Source: Ga0074130 sp035565355
GTDB taxonomy: Bacteria; Pseudomonadota; Gammaproteobacteria; Burkholderiales; Rhodocyclaceae
Direction of reading: 5' to 3'
Assembly (NCBI GenBank): GCA_035565355.1
Contig: DATMSM010000042.1
Location: forward strand, 1-31,026
DNA length: 31,026 bases
Shown here piece after piece: positions 1 to 8,515 of the stretch (the first letter of the stretch is position 1; every line of letters starts with the position of its first letter). The notes under the pieces are model-generated. The model was not told where the DNA came from and made no database searches. It saw only the letters and a program-made list of their open reading frames with translations. A program made the position numbers and the translations under genes.

Positions 1-21
1 GTTTTTTAACGAGCGCGTCGC

Positions 22-300
22 TTAGGCAGCAGCGGCAACGTTCAGGGCCTTTACGTGGCCATTCAGGCGGCTCTTATGACGAGCAGCCTTGTTCTTGTGA
101 ACGATCTTCTTGTCGGCGATCGAATCGATCACACTGACGGAAGACTGGAAGACGGCCTGAGCGGCAGCCTTGTCGCCAGCTTCGACGGCCTTTTGCACTT
201 TCTTGATCGCGGTGCGCAGAGTCGAACGCAGGCTCATGTTATGCGCGCGCTGCTTGACCGCCTGGCGGGCGCGCTTGCGAGCTTGTGCAGTATTTGCCAT
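22..300 (-). CDS. rpsT: 30S ribosomal protein S20
   Basis: This 92-residue, very basic protein is recognised as S20, which binds 16S rRNA early in assembly of the small subunit. The N-terminus (MANTAQARKRARQAVKQ) and the later segment KNKAARHKSRL are typical of the family, and the length is close to the usual 85-90 residues. The start is ATG at 298-300. Only a weak GGA lies ahead of it, which is not unusual because S20 genes are often poorly initiated and autoregulated. The gene is divergent from murJ, an arrangement common in betaproteobacteria, and has its own sigma-70-like promoter at 350-378. Nothing odd is seen in the coding sequence. Confidence 0.97.
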   Translation of the reverse strand: MANTAQARKRARQAVKQRAHNMSLRSTLRTAIKKVQKAVEAGDKAAAQAVFQSSVSVIDSIADKKIVHKNKAARHKSRLNGHVKALNVAAAA

Positions 301-349
301 ATCGAAATCCGGTTAAAAAATTAGGTTTGTGAAACAAGCGAAGTCCGCC

Positions 350-378
350 ATTGTACAAGCAATCGAAACGACGTGCAA
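350..378 (-). promoter_or_regulatory. sigma-70-like promoter of rpsT
   Basis: On the minus strand a -35 box TTGCAC (373-378) and a -10 box TACAAT (350-355) are separated by exactly 17 bases. Transcription would start near 343 and give a leader of about 43 bases before the rpsT ATG. Spacing and both boxes are close to consensus, as expected for a ribosomal protein gene. Seen by eye only. Confidence 0.7.
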
Positions 379-513
379 GCTTTTTGCGCCTCTGGGCTGC
401 AGGCCCGGGAAAACCGGCTAACATTGCGCCCAGATGAAAATACCCGCCTGCGTTGCTTGGTGGGCCTGCTGTTTTCCCCTTACCGCCATCCCCGTCCAGA
501 TCGCCCTGCCTCG

Positions 514-2058
514 ATGAATCTGCTCAAAGCCCTCGCCACCGTCAGCAGCCTGACCCTGTTGTCCCGCATCCTGGGTTTTGTACGTGACTTCGTGATTGCG
601 CGGGCCTTTGGCGCGGGGCTGGCGACCGACGCCTTCGTGGTCGCCTTCCGCCTGCCCAATCTGCTGCGCCGACTATTCGCCGAGGGCGCATTCTCCCAGG
701 CATTTGTGCCTATCCTGGCCGAATACAAGAACCGGCGCGGTGAAACCGAGACTCACCAGCTCGTCAATCGCACCGCCTCGCTGCTGTTCGTCATTTTACT
801 GGCTGTCACGGTACTGGGCGTTTTCGGCGCCCCGCTGCTGATCCATGTTTCCGCACCCGGCTTCAGTGCCGACGCCGACAAGTTCGCGCTCACAGTCCAG
901 CTCACGCGCATCTGCTTCCCCTACATTCTGTGCATGTCGCTGGTTGCCCTTTCGGCGGGTGTGCTGAATACCTGGAGCCGCTTCGCGGTGCCGGCCGTCA
1001 CGCCGGTCTTGCTGAATCTCTCATTCATAGGGATGGCGCTGTTCGCGGCCCCCTACTTCGCGCAACCCATCCTCGTCCTGGGTTGGGCGGCGATCATCGG
1101 CGGCGTGCTGCAACTGGCAATCCAACTGCCTGCGCTGGCCAAGATCGGTCTGTTGCCGCGCTGGGACTGGGCACCGGCCGACGCCGGTGTGCGCCGCATA
1201 CTCAAGCTGATGGCACCTGCCGTGCTCGGCGTTTCGATCTCGCAGGTATCGCTGCTGATCAACACCGTGTTCGCCTCCTTCCTGGTGACCGGCAGCGTTT
1301 CCTGGCTGTATTACGCGGACCGCCTGATGGAGTTTCCCTCGGGCCTGCTCGGTGCGGCGCTGGGTACCATTCTGCTGCCCAGCCTCGCCAAGCTGCACGC
1401 CGGCGAACAACGTACCGAGTTTTCCGCCCTGCTTGACTGGGGCATGCGCCTGACGCTGATGCTCACGTTGCCGTGCGCGCTCGCCTTTGCCATGCTCTCG
1501 GTGCCCCTGCTGTCCACACTGTTTCAGCACGGCGCATTCAGCGCCGACGACGTGATGCAGACGCGCAAGGCATTGATTGCCTACAGCGTGGGCCTGACCG
1601 GCATCATCATGGTCAAGATACTGGCGCCCGGTTTCTACGCGCGTCAGGACGTACGCACGCCAGTCAAGATCGGCTTGATGACCCTGGTGCTGACCCAGCT
1701 GCTCAACTTGCTCTTCATCTTCGGCATGGACCTCGCGCACGCCGGACTCGCCCTCTCCATCGGTGTCGCCGCCTGTTTTAATGCCGGGCTGCTGCTGGTC
1801 GGGCTGCGCAAGCGCGCCGCCTATGTGCCGCAACCGGGCTGGGCGCTGTTTAGCCTGCGTCTGTGCGCAGCGCTGGGCGCGCTGGCGGCGGTGCTGTGGT
1901 TCGGCATGGGGCAGGAGACCGACTGGCTCATCATGGACAAGCTGACGCGCCTGTGGCAGCTGGCCGCCATCGTCGGCGGCGGCATCGCCGCCTATTTCGC
2001 CACGCTGTGGCTGGTGGGCATGCGCCTCGCCGACTTCAGGCGCAAGGGCACAAGCTGA
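514..2058 (+). CDS. murJ: Lipid II flippase MurJ (MviN family)
   Basis: Integral inner-membrane flippase that moves lipid II to the periplasmic face for peptidoglycan synthesis; MOP/MATE-like superfamily. The 514-residue product begins MNLLKALATVSSLTLLSRI and continues into GFVRDFVIARAFGAG and AFVVAFRLPNLLRRLFAEGA, signature segments of MurJ. Hydrophobic segments run to the C-terminus, consistent with the usual 14 helices. The reading frame is open back to 373, but I place the start at ATG 514 because homologues begin at MNLLK and the upstream 47 codons look like untranslated, non-membrane sequence. No clear Shine-Dalgarno precedes either start. It is divergent from rpsT and followed by a 107-base convergent gap in which I see no convincing terminator. 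Confidence 0.95.
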   Translation: MNLLKALATVSSLTLLSRILGFVRDFVIARAFGAGLATDAFVVAFRLPNLLRRLFAEGAFSQAFVPILAEYKNRRGETETHQLVNRTASLLFVILLAVTVLGVFGAPLLIHVSAPGFSADADKFALTVQLTRICFPYILCMSLVALSAGVLNTWSRFAVPAVTPVLLNLSFIGMALFAAPYFAQPILVLGWAAIIGGVLQLAIQLPALAKIGLLPRWDWAPADAGVRRILKLMAPAVLGVSISQVSLLINTVFASFLVTGSVSWLYYADRLMEFPSGLLGAALGTILLPSLAKLHAGEQRTEFSALLDWGMRLTLMLTLPCALAFAMLSVPLLSTLFQHGAFSADDVMQTRKALIAYSVGLTGIIMVKILAPGFYARQDVRTPVKIGLMTLVLTQLLNLLFIFGMDLAHAGLALSIGVAACFNAGLLLVGLRKRAAYVPQPGWALFSLRLCAALGALAAVLWFGMGQETDWLIMDKLTRLWQLAAIVGGGIAAYFATLWLVGMRLADFRRKGTS

Positions 2059-2165
2059 GTCACGCCTCAAACCTCGCCCAGGCGCCGGGTTTTACGGGCG
2101 CGCCAACACAGAACGCATGTTAGGAGCGTGTCCGGCATACCTCCCTGCGGCACTTCCCGGCAACG

Positions 2166-3158
2166 CTAGTGCACAGAATGCGAGGTCGACTCCGGCATCA
2201 CGCTCTGCTGCAGGCGGCTCAGGCCCAAGCCCGAACCCTCGTCCCCGGCTGCCACGCCTCGCTCGTACCAGGCCTGGGCACGGCCGAGGTCGCGCTCCAG
2301 CCCCTGCCCTTTCTCATACAAAGCACCCAGCCAGGCATAGGCCGGCGTGTAGCCATGATTGATGGCGTCGTAGATAAGTGCAATACCGTGCGTGACATCC
2401 GTCTTGCCGTGGCTGCCCGTGATCAGATAGTGGCCGAGGATGGCCATGCTGCGCGCATCGCCGCGCTCGGCCGCCTTGCTGAGCCAGACATGGCCAAGTT
2501 CGACATCGTGGGGCAGATGTTCGCCAGCGAAATAGGCGTCGGAAATGCAGTTGGCGGCATTGCTGTAGCCGGCCTCGAAGGCTGCTTCCAGCACACCTAA
2601 GGCCTGTGCGGGGTCGGCGACACACCCCTCGCCCTGCAGCAGCATCATGCCGACGGCGGCCTTGGCCGAGAGCACACCATGTTCCGCACCGATCGACAGC
2701 AGCCGGAGCGCCTCCGCCTTGTCTTCCGCCACGCCCATGCCGGACTGGTACATCCAGCCCAGATTGCAATGCGCGCGCATGTCGCCCTCGTCGACCGCAC
2801 GGCGATACCATTGCGCGGCCTCATGCACATCCCGCTCGACGGCGATGCCGAGCGCATGCACCTTGCCCATGTGGAACATCGCGCCGGCATGCCCTTGCTC
2901 GGCCAGGGCGCGCACCTTGTTGATCGCCTGGAAGTAATGCAAGGGGTCGGGGTCACCCTCGGTCAGGTGATCGTAGCGCAGACGCGCTTCATCGAGATGG
3001 CGGGCCTTGAGCAGACGATGCACGAGATAGCAGGCAAAGTCGCCGCGCGAAGTGCTGATCGCGATCTCGGGCCAGATCACGGCTTCAATTTCGCTATCGT
3101 CAAAGTGGTCGGGCCACCAGCGCTCGTGGCGCGTCAGGGCTTCGCTGAGACTGGTCAT
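2166..3158 (-). CDS. Sel1-repeat (SEL1-like TPR) protein
   Basis: 330-residue soluble protein. From about residue 90 to the end it is built of tandem Sel1-type repeats of about 36 residues. Examples are AGAMFHMGKVHALGIAVERD, AHCNLGWMYQSGMGVAEDKA and the terminal AYAWLGALYEKGQGLERDLG, each with the A..LG..Y..G.GV..D pattern. The first 90 residues form a non-repeat N-terminal part rich in acidic and aromatic residues. Such repeats are protein-interaction scaffolds; the partner is unknown. No signal peptide is seen from the chosen ATG at 3158, which has AGGAG eight bases upstream. A longer frame to 3266 would run through the hppA terminator and is unlikely. It lies downstream of hppA but is separated by a strong hairpin, so it is probably a separate transcript. 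Confidence 0.82.
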   Translation of the reverse strand: MTSLSEALTRHERWWPDHFDDSEIEAVIWPEIAISTSRGDFACYLVHRLLKARHLDEARLRYDHLTEGDPDPLHYFQAINKVRALAEQGHAGAMFHMGKVHALGIAVERDVHEAAQWYRRAVDEGDMRAHCNLGWMYQSGMGVAEDKAEALRLLSIGAEHGVLSAKAAVGMMLLQGEGCVADPAQALGVLEAAFEAGYSNAANCISDAYFAGEHLPHDVELGHVWLSKAAERGDARSMAILGHYLITGSHGKTDVTHGIALIYDAINHGYTPAYAWLGALYEKGQGLERDLGRAQAWYERGVAAGDEGSGLGLSRLQQSVMPESTSHSVH

Positions 3159-3216
3159 TCCGTTCGCTCCTGCTCTTTCTTGGATGTTGCAGTGTAGCCA
3201 AGCTGACGCCAATGAA

Positions 3217-3244
3217 AAAGGGGCGATCCCTCGATCGCCCCTTT
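3217..3244 (-). terminator. Rho-independent terminator after hppA
   Basis: A perfect 11-bp stem (3217-3227 with 3234-3244) encloses a six-base loop. Read on the minus strand the GC-rich stem ends in a run of T, giving a classic terminator for hppA. A second small perfect hairpin (CAGGGCCA/TGGCCCTG at 3269-3286) lies between the hppA stop codon and this element. Confidence 0.85.
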
Positions 3245-3297
3245 CTCCTCGCAAATGCCACGTCAAATCAGGGCCATGTGGCCCTGCATGATTTCAG

Positions 3298-5367
3298 TTA
3301 CGCCACCAGCGGAACAATCAGCAGTGCAACGATGTTGATGATCTTGATCAGCGGATTGACCGCCGGACCGGCCGTGTCCTTGTAGGGATCGCCGACCGTG
3401 TCACCGGTCACGGCGGCCTTGTGCGCCTCCGAGCCCTTGCCGCCGAAATGGCCGTCCTCGATGTACTTCTTGGCATTGTCCCAAGCGCCGCCGCCGGTGG
3501 TCATCGAGATGGCGACGAACAGCCCGGTGACGATGGTGCCCATGAGCACGCCGCCAAGTGCACGCACCCCCGCTCCCGGCCCCATCAGGATATTCATGGC
3601 CACGGCTGTGACAACGGGTACCAGCACAGGTAACAAGGAGGGAAGCATCATTTCCTTGATCGCCGCCTTGGTCAGCATGTCCACCGCGCGCGAGTAGTCG
3701 GGTTTGGCGGTGCCTTCCATGATGCCCTTGATCTCCGCAAACTGACGCCGCACCTCGATCACCACAGCGCCAGCGGAACGGCCGACCGCCTCCATCGCCA
3801 TTGCGCCGAACAGATAGGGAATCAGGCCGCCGATGAAGAGGCCGATGATCACGGCCGGATCATTGAGGCTGAACTCCACCGTCTTGCCCAGGCCTTCAAG
3901 CGCATGCGTGAAGTCGGCGAACAGCACCAGGGCGGCGAGGCCGGCCGAACCGATCGCGTAGCCTTTCGTCACGGCCTTGGTGGTGTTGCCGACGGCATCG
4001 AGTGGATCGGTCACGGCGCGCACGCTGTCCGGCAGATCCGACATCTCGGCAATGCCGCCGGCGTTGTCGGTGATCGGACCGTAGGCATCAAGTGCGACGA
4101 TGATGCCGGCCATGGACAACATGGAGGTCGCCGCAATCGCGATGCCGTAGAGGCCGCCCAGGGTATAGGAGCCCCAGATCGCCGCACATACGGCCAGCAC
4201 CGGCCAGGCCGTCGCCCGCATCGATACGCCGAGACCGGCGATGATGTTGGTGCCGTGTCCCGTCGTCGAGGCTTCGGCGATGTGCTTCACGGGCTTAAAG
4301 TCCGTTCCGGTGTAGTACTCGGTAATCACCACAGTCAAACCGGTGAGCACCAGCCCGATCACCGCCGCGCCGTACAGACGCATCTGGCTGCCTGTGCTAC
4401 CCAGCAGATCGTCGGGGACGAAATACGTGGTCAGCGGATAAAAGGCGATTAGCGCCAGCACGCCAGCGACGGCCAGGCCCCGGTAGAGCGCATTCATGAT
4501 CTTGCCGCCCTCCTTGGCCTTGACGAAGTAGCAGCCGACAATGGAAGCAATGATGGAAAAACCGCCGAGCACCAGCGGATACAGCACCGCCGCATCGCCG
4601 TGGCTCTTCAGCATCAGCGCACCGAGCAGCATGGTGGCCACCAGCGTGACCGCATAGGTTTCGAACAGATCGGCAGCCATGCCGGCGCAGTCGCCGACAT
4701 TGTCGCCGACGTTGTCGGCAATGACCGCCGGATTGCGCGGATCGTCTTCGGGGATGCCGGCCTCGACCTTGCCGACCAGATCGGCGCCGACATCGGCGCC
4801 CTTGGTGAAGATACCGCCGCCGAGACGCGCGAAGATGGAGATCAGCGAGGAACCGAAGCCCAGGCCGATCAGGGGATGGATGATGTGATCAACGCTAGCA
4901 TCCGGCGCCGCCGTGGCGCGCAGCCAAGCGTAATAGCCCGCGACACCGAGCAGGCCGAGGCCAACCACCAGCATGCCGGTAATGGCGCCGCCCTTGAACG
5001 CCACATTAAGAGCGGGCGCAATACCATGACGGGCGGCTTCGGCGGTACGCACATTGGCGCGCACCGAAACGTTCATACCGATGTAGCCGGCCGCACCCGA
5101 AAGCACCGCGCCGATGAGGAAGCCGATTGCCGTCGGCCAGCCGAGTGCGGGCACGAAGCCGATCACCAGAAAAAGCACCCCGCCAACCACCGCAATGCTC
5201 GTGTATTGGCGATTGAGATAAGCCTTGGCGCCTTCCTGAATCGCTGCGGCGATTTCCCGCATGCGTTCATTGCCATCGGCCTGAGACAGAATCCATTGAC
5301 TCGATATGGCGCCGTAGATAATCGCTATCACGGCGCACGCAAGTGCAAACACCAGCTCGACTGCCAT
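3298..5367 (-). CDS. hppA: Membrane proton-pumping pyrophosphatase, K+-independent type
   Basis: 689-residue integral membrane pyrophosphatase that couples PPi hydrolysis to proton export. Seen: the GGGIFTKGADVGADLVGK substrate segment (residues 183-200), GIPEDDPRNPAVIADNVGDN (204-223), and about 16 hydrophobic segments. At residues 461-467 the motif NTTKAVT has Lys464 and Thr467. In this family Lys at that place, instead of Ala, marks the K+-independent subclass, which is normally H+-pumping. The start is ATG 5367 because it is preceded by a strong AAGGAGGAGG and the protein begins MAVELVFALACAVIA; the open frame extends to 5463 without merit. It follows pfp on the same strand across a 117-base gap containing a hairpin. 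The context suggests that PPi made or used by PFP is balanced by this pump. Confidence 0.96.
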   Translation of the reverse strand: MAVELVFALACAVIAIIYGAISSQWILSQADGNERMREIAAAIQEGAKAYLNRQYTSIAVVGGVLFLVIGFVPALGWPTAIGFLIGAVLSGAAGYIGMNVSVRANVRTAEAARHGIAPALNVAFKGGAITGMLVVGLGLLGVAGYYAWLRATAAPDASVDHIIHPLIGLGFGSSLISIFARLGGGIFTKGADVGADLVGKVEAGIPEDDPRNPAVIADNVGDNVGDCAGMAADLFETYAVTLVATMLLGALMLKSHGDAAVLYPLVLGGFSIIASIVGCYFVKAKEGGKIMNALYRGLAVAGVLALIAFYPLTTYFVPDDLLGSTGSQMRLYGAAVIGLVLTGLTVVITEYYTGTDFKPVKHIAEASTTGHGTNIIAGLGVSMRATAWPVLAVCAAIWGSYTLGGLYGIAIAATSMLSMAGIIVALDAYGPITDNAGGIAEMSDLPDSVRAVTDPLDAVGNTTKAVTKGYAIGSAGLAALVLFADFTHALEGLGKTVEFSLNDPAVIIGLFIGGLIPYLFGAMAMEAVGRSAGAVVIEVRRQFAEIKGIMEGTAKPDYSRAVDMLTKAAIKEMMLPSLLPVLVPVVTAVAMNILMGPGAGVRALGGVLMGTIVTGLFVAISMTTGGGAWDNAKKYIEDGHFGGKGSEAHKAAVTGDTVGDPYKDTAGPAVNPLIKIINIVALLIVPLVA

Positions 5368-5450
5368 AGTTCCTCCTCCTTGTGCTTTATTGGTTGATCG
5401 TTCCTTTACTTGCTCCTGTGGTGGTCGTGGTTCAACATCTGCTGCATAGA

Positions 5451-5478
5451 CAAACGCCTGCATGCTAGCAGGCGTTTG
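5451..5478 (-). terminator. Hairpin between pfp and hppA (partial terminator or attenuator)
   Basis: A perfect 11-bp inverted repeat (CAAACGCCTGC at 5451-5461 and its complement at 5468-5478) with a six-base loop lies seven bases beyond the pfp stop codon. On the minus strand the stem is followed by a poor, interrupted T stretch. It may therefore terminate only partly and let some transcripts run into hppA. Confidence 0.55.
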
Positions 5479-5484
5479 AATCCT

Positions 5485-6744
5485 TTAAATCTTAAAATCT
5501 CCCGGCAGCTTCTTGGCGACCGAAATATTCTTCAGGCGCACATAGTCGGGCAGGCCGTTCTTGTAGGGCGGCGGATCCTCGCCCTCAATCAGCGGCGCCA
5601 GATAGCGACGGCAAGCTTCGGTGATGCCGTAGCCATCCTCGGTGATGAAATCCTTGGGCATCTTCTTTTCGACGTTGGCGACCTGGGCCAGCGGCGCTTC
5701 GACGATGTCCCACTGATACGGGCTGTCGGCGAGGCGGCGAATCGCCGGCATCACCGCATTCTTGCCGGCGATGGCCATTTCCACCGCAGCCTTGCCGACC
5801 GCGTAGGCCTGGTCGACGTCTGTCTTGGAGGCGATGTGGCGCGCGGCGCGCTGCAGATAGTCGGCCACGGCCCAGTGATACTTGTAACCGAGCTTGGCAT
5901 TGATCAGCGCGGCAATCTGCGGGCCGATACCGCCGAGCTGCGCATGGCCGAAGGCGTCGCGCGCGCCGGTCTCGGCCATCAGGCGGCCGTCCTTGTCGAG
6001 CAGACCTTCGGATACGCCGACGGTGCAGTAGTCGTACTTCTCGACGGTTTCCTTGACGCGTGCCAGGAAGCGCTCTTCGTCGAAGGGCACTTCGGGGAAC
6101 AGCAGGATGTGCGGCGGATCGCCGGCCTTTTCCGCAGCCAAACCGCAGGCGGCGGTAATCCAGCCAGCGTGGCGGCCCATGACTTCCATGACGAAGACCT
6201 TCGTCGAGGTGCGCGACATCGAAGCCACGTCGAAGCCGGCTTCACGCATCGAAGTAGCGACGTACTTGGCGACCGAGCCAAAGCCCGGGCAGGTGTCGGT
6301 CAGCGGCAGATCGTTGTCCACGGTCTTGGGCACATGGATGGCCTGCAGCGGGTAGCCCAGAGCCTCAGACAGTTGCGAGACCTTGTTGCAGGTGTCGGCC
6401 GAGTCGCCGCCGCCGTTGTAGAAGAAGTAGCCGATGTCGTGGGCCTTGAACACTTCGATCAGACGCTCGTACTGGGCCTTGTGTTCGTCCAGGCTCTTCA
6501 GCTTGTAGCGGCAGGAGCCGAAGGCGCCCGAAGGCGTGGTGCGCAGCGCGGCAATGTCGGCGACGGACTCGAGCGAGGTGTCGATCAAATCCTCGGTCAG
6601 CGCACCGATGATGCCGTTGCGGCCGGCGAACACCTTGCCGATCTTGTCGGGATGAGCGCGTGCGGTTTCAATGACGCCGCAGGCGCTAGCGTTGATGACG
6701 GCGGTGACGCCGCCGGACTGGGCATAGAAGGCATTACGTGGCAT
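5485..6744 (-). CDS. pfp: Pyrophosphate-dependent 6-phosphofructokinase
   Basis: 419-residue phosphofructokinase that reversibly phosphorylates fructose 6-phosphate using PPi in place of ATP. The donor-site motif is GGGDS (residues 111-115), with Asp114 where ATP enzymes have Gly. The segment PKTVDNDLPLTDTCPGFGS (from 139) has Lys140 where ATP enzymes have Gly. Both substitutions are the known determinants of PPi use. The catalytic TVDND and the substrate motif MGRHAGW are intact. The protein starts MPRNAFYAQSGGVTAVINAS at ATG 6744; the Shine-Dalgarno is weak (GAGACC). It lies between adk and hppA on the same strand, each gap holding a hairpin. The pfp/hppA pairing is known from methanotrophs and related bacteria. 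The call of PPi rather than ATP specificity rests on these residues, not on a measured activity. Confidence 0.93.
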   Translation of the reverse strand: MPRNAFYAQSGGVTAVINASACGVIETARAHPDKIGKVFAGRNGIIGALTEDLIDTSLESVADIAALRTTPSGAFGSCRYKLKSLDEHKAQYERLIEVFKAHDIGYFFYNGGGDSADTCNKVSQLSEALGYPLQAIHVPKTVDNDLPLTDTCPGFGSVAKYVATSMREAGFDVASMSRTSTKVFVMEVMGRHAGWITAACGLAAEKAGDPPHILLFPEVPFDEERFLARVKETVEKYDYCTVGVSEGLLDKDGRLMAETGARDAFGHAQLGGIGPQIAALINAKLGYKYHWAVADYLQRAARHIASKTDVDQAYAVGKAAVEMAIAGKNAVMPAIRRLADSPYQWDIVEAPLAQVANVEKKMPKDFITEDGYGITEACRRYLAPLIEGEDPPPYKNGLPDYVRLKNISVAKKLPGDFKI

Positions 6745-6802
6745 GTGTTTGGTCTCGGTCTTGCGAATTCATTGATCGTGCATCGTTCAGGGCATATTAC
6801 CC

Positions 6803-6831
6803 ACAAAACAAAGGGGCCTCCATAGCCCCTT
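6803..6831 (-). terminator. Terminator after adk
   Basis: A 7-bp stem (AAGGGGC at 6811-6817 with GCCCCTT at 6825-6831) lies 23 bases past the adk stop codon. On the minus strand it is followed by TGTTTTG (6804-6810). A modest intrinsic terminator separating the exbB-adk transcript from pfp. Confidence 0.65.
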
Positions 6832-6854
6832 CGTCTTGTCCCTCTCTTCTTGCT

Positions 6855-7508
6855 TTACTTCAGTGCGGCAAAAGCCCGGGCGGTGATTTCCTCGACTTTT
6901 CCGGTACCGCTGATCTGGCGGTACTGCGGGGCATTGGCATCGCCGTTGGCAGCCCACTTGGAGTAGTAAGCCACCAGGGGCTTGGTCTGCGAGTGATACA
7001 CGTCGAGGCGCTTCTTGACGGTCTCTTCCTTGTCATCCTCGCGCTGCACCAGATCCTCGCCGGTCACATCGTCCTTGCCTTCCACCTTGGGCGGGTTGAA
7101 CTTGACGTGATAGGTGCGACCCGAAGCCGGGTGCGAACGACGTCCGCTCATGCGCTCGACGATATCGCCGTCAGGCACGTCGATCTCCAACACGTAGTCG
7201 ATCTTGACACCGGCCTCCTTCATTGCGTCGGCCTGCGGGATGGTGCGCGGGAAACCGTCGAACATATAGCCGGCCTTGCAGTCGTCCTCCTTGAGGCGCT
7301 CCTTGACCAGGCCGATGATGATGTCGTCGGAAACCAGGGCACCGGAATCCATCACGGCCTTGGCGGCCAGGCCCAGCGGCGTGCCGGCCTTGACGGCGGC
7401 GCGCAGCATGTCGCCGGTGGAAATCTGGGGAATGCCGAATTTCTCCTTGATGAAATTGGCCTGAGTTCCCTTGCCCGCACCCGGCGGTCCCAACAAAATC
7501 AAACGCAT
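6855..7508 (-). CDS. adk: Adenylate kinase
   Basis: 217-residue long-form adenylate kinase, interconverting AMP, ADP and ATP in the cytoplasm. The P-loop GPPGAGKGT (residues 7-15), the AMP-site stretch DGFPRT, and the LID domain (RMSGRRSHPASGRTYHVKFN onwards) are all present. The LID has no four-cysteine cluster, so it is the non-zinc type. The length matches E. coli Adk (214). The start is ATG 7508 with AGGAG six bases upstream; a TTG codon directly before it can be ignored. It is the last gene of the exbB-exbD-lpxK-Trm112-kdsB-adk run and is followed by a hairpin. Confidence 0.97.
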   Translation of the reverse strand: MRLILLGPPGAGKGTQANFIKEKFGIPQISTGDMLRAAVKAGTPLGLAAKAVMDSGALVSDDIIIGLVKERLKEDDCKAGYMFDGFPRTIPQADAMKEAGVKIDYVLEIDVPDGDIVERMSGRRSHPASGRTYHVKFNPPKVEGKDDVTGEDLVQREDDKEETVKKRLDVYHSQTKPLVAYYSKWAANGDANAPQYRQISGTGKVEEITARAFAALK

Positions 7509-7574
7509 CAATTGCTCCTGTTAAAACTTGTTCTTAATCGGTACGGTACGCAAAAACGCGTTCCCGGTCAAAAC

Positions 7575-8330
7575 TCAGAAATGCCTGCGCACCCGCTCCA
7601 GATCTTCCGGTGTATCAACGCCCGGTGGCGGCGCACTGTCAGTCTCGACCACAGTAATGGCATCGCCATGCCAGAGTGCGCGCAGCTGTTCCAGCGACTC
7701 CCAGCGCTCGACCGGGGACGGCAGCAGCGTGCCGTAGCGGCACAGGAAGCCCACACGGTAGGCGTAGATGCCGATATGGCGCTGCAAATTGAAGTCTGCC
7801 GGTAACTCCTCGCGGCTCGCGGAGAAACCGTCGCGATGCCAGGGAATCGGTGCCCGCGAGAAATACAGGGCGCGCCCGTTCTGCGCCGTCACCACCTTGA
7901 CCACATTCGGGTTGAAGGCGTCGGCAGCAGTATGTATCGCGTGACTGGCGGTGGCGATGGCAGCACCCTTGTCGTTTTCGAGTGCGCGCGCCACCTCATC
8001 GATCAGCGTTGGCGGAATCAGCGGCTCATCGCCCTGCACATTGACCACGATCTCGTCATCGGCCCAGCCCATATGCTGCGCTACTTCGGCAATACGATCG
8101 GTGCCGCTCGGATGATCGGCGCGCGTCATGACCGCAGTGAAGCCGTGCTGCATGACGGCCGCCCGGATATCCTGCTGGTCACAGGCGACAATAATTTCGC
8201 TGGCGCCGGACTGCTTCGCCGCCTCGGCCACGCGCACGATCATGGGCTTGCCGCCGATATCGGCCATGGGCTTGCCGGGCAGCCGCGTCGAGGCGAAACG
8301 CGCCGGGATGACGACCCTGAACGACACCAT
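7575..8330 (-). CDS. kdsB: 3-deoxy-manno-octulosonate cytidylyltransferase (CMP-Kdo synthetase)
   Basis: 251-residue cytoplasmic enzyme that activates Kdo with CTP for addition to lipid A. The N-terminal nucleotide-binding segment FRVVIPARFASTRLPGKP, the motif VNVQGDEPLIPP, and the later FSRAPIPWHRDG and HIGIYAYR are all classic KdsB features. The length is standard. The ATG overlaps the stop of the upstream Trm112-like gene (ATGA), indicating translational coupling. Its presence with lpxK in one run makes this an LPS core/lipid A operon. Confidence 0.97.
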   Translation of the reverse strand: MVSFRVVIPARFASTRLPGKPMADIGGKPMIVRVAEAAKQSGASEIIVACDQQDIRAAVMQHGFTAVMTRADHPSGTDRIAEVAQHMGWADDEIVVNVQGDEPLIPPTLIDEVARALENDKGAAIATASHAIHTAADAFNPNVVKVVTAQNGRALYFSRAPIPWHRDGFSASREELPADFNLQRHIGIYAYRVGFLCRYGTLLPSPVERWESLEQLRALWHGDAITVVETDSAPPPGVDTPEDLERVRRHF

Positions 8331-8515
8331 CAGGCCTGCTCGGCCTCTTCAGCACTCAATTGGCGCGCTTCGGACTCCAGCATCACGGGGATATCGTCCT
8401 TGACGGCATAAGCCAGACGACAGGGACGGCACACGAGTTCGCTCTGGCTCTTGTGATGTTGCAAAGGGCCCTTGCATACAGGGCAGACCAGAATATCAAG
8501 CAGGCGCGCGTCCAT
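8330..8515 (-). CDS. Trm112-like zinc-ribbon protein (YcaR/UPF0434 family)
   Basis: Small 61-residue protein with the family pattern LLDILVCPVCKGPL near residue 5, then LVCRPCRLAY and DDIPVML. The two CxxC pairs form a probable zinc ribbon. In bacteria this family (YcaR in E. coli) sits between lpxK and kdsB, exactly as here, but its role is not well established; eukaryotic Trm112 activates methyltransferases. It overlaps the end of lpxK by 20 bases and kdsB by one base, so it is certainly cotranscribed and probably translationally coupled. Confidence 0.92.
   Translation of the reverse strand: MDARLLDILVCPVCKGPLQHHKSQSELVCRPCRLAYAVKDDIPVMLESEARQLSAEEAEQA

Noticed and set aside
373..513. N-terminal extension of MurJ by 47 codons
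   Set aside because: The segment overlaps the rpsT promoter region, has no ribosome site, and does not resemble MurJ proteins, which begin near MNLLK.
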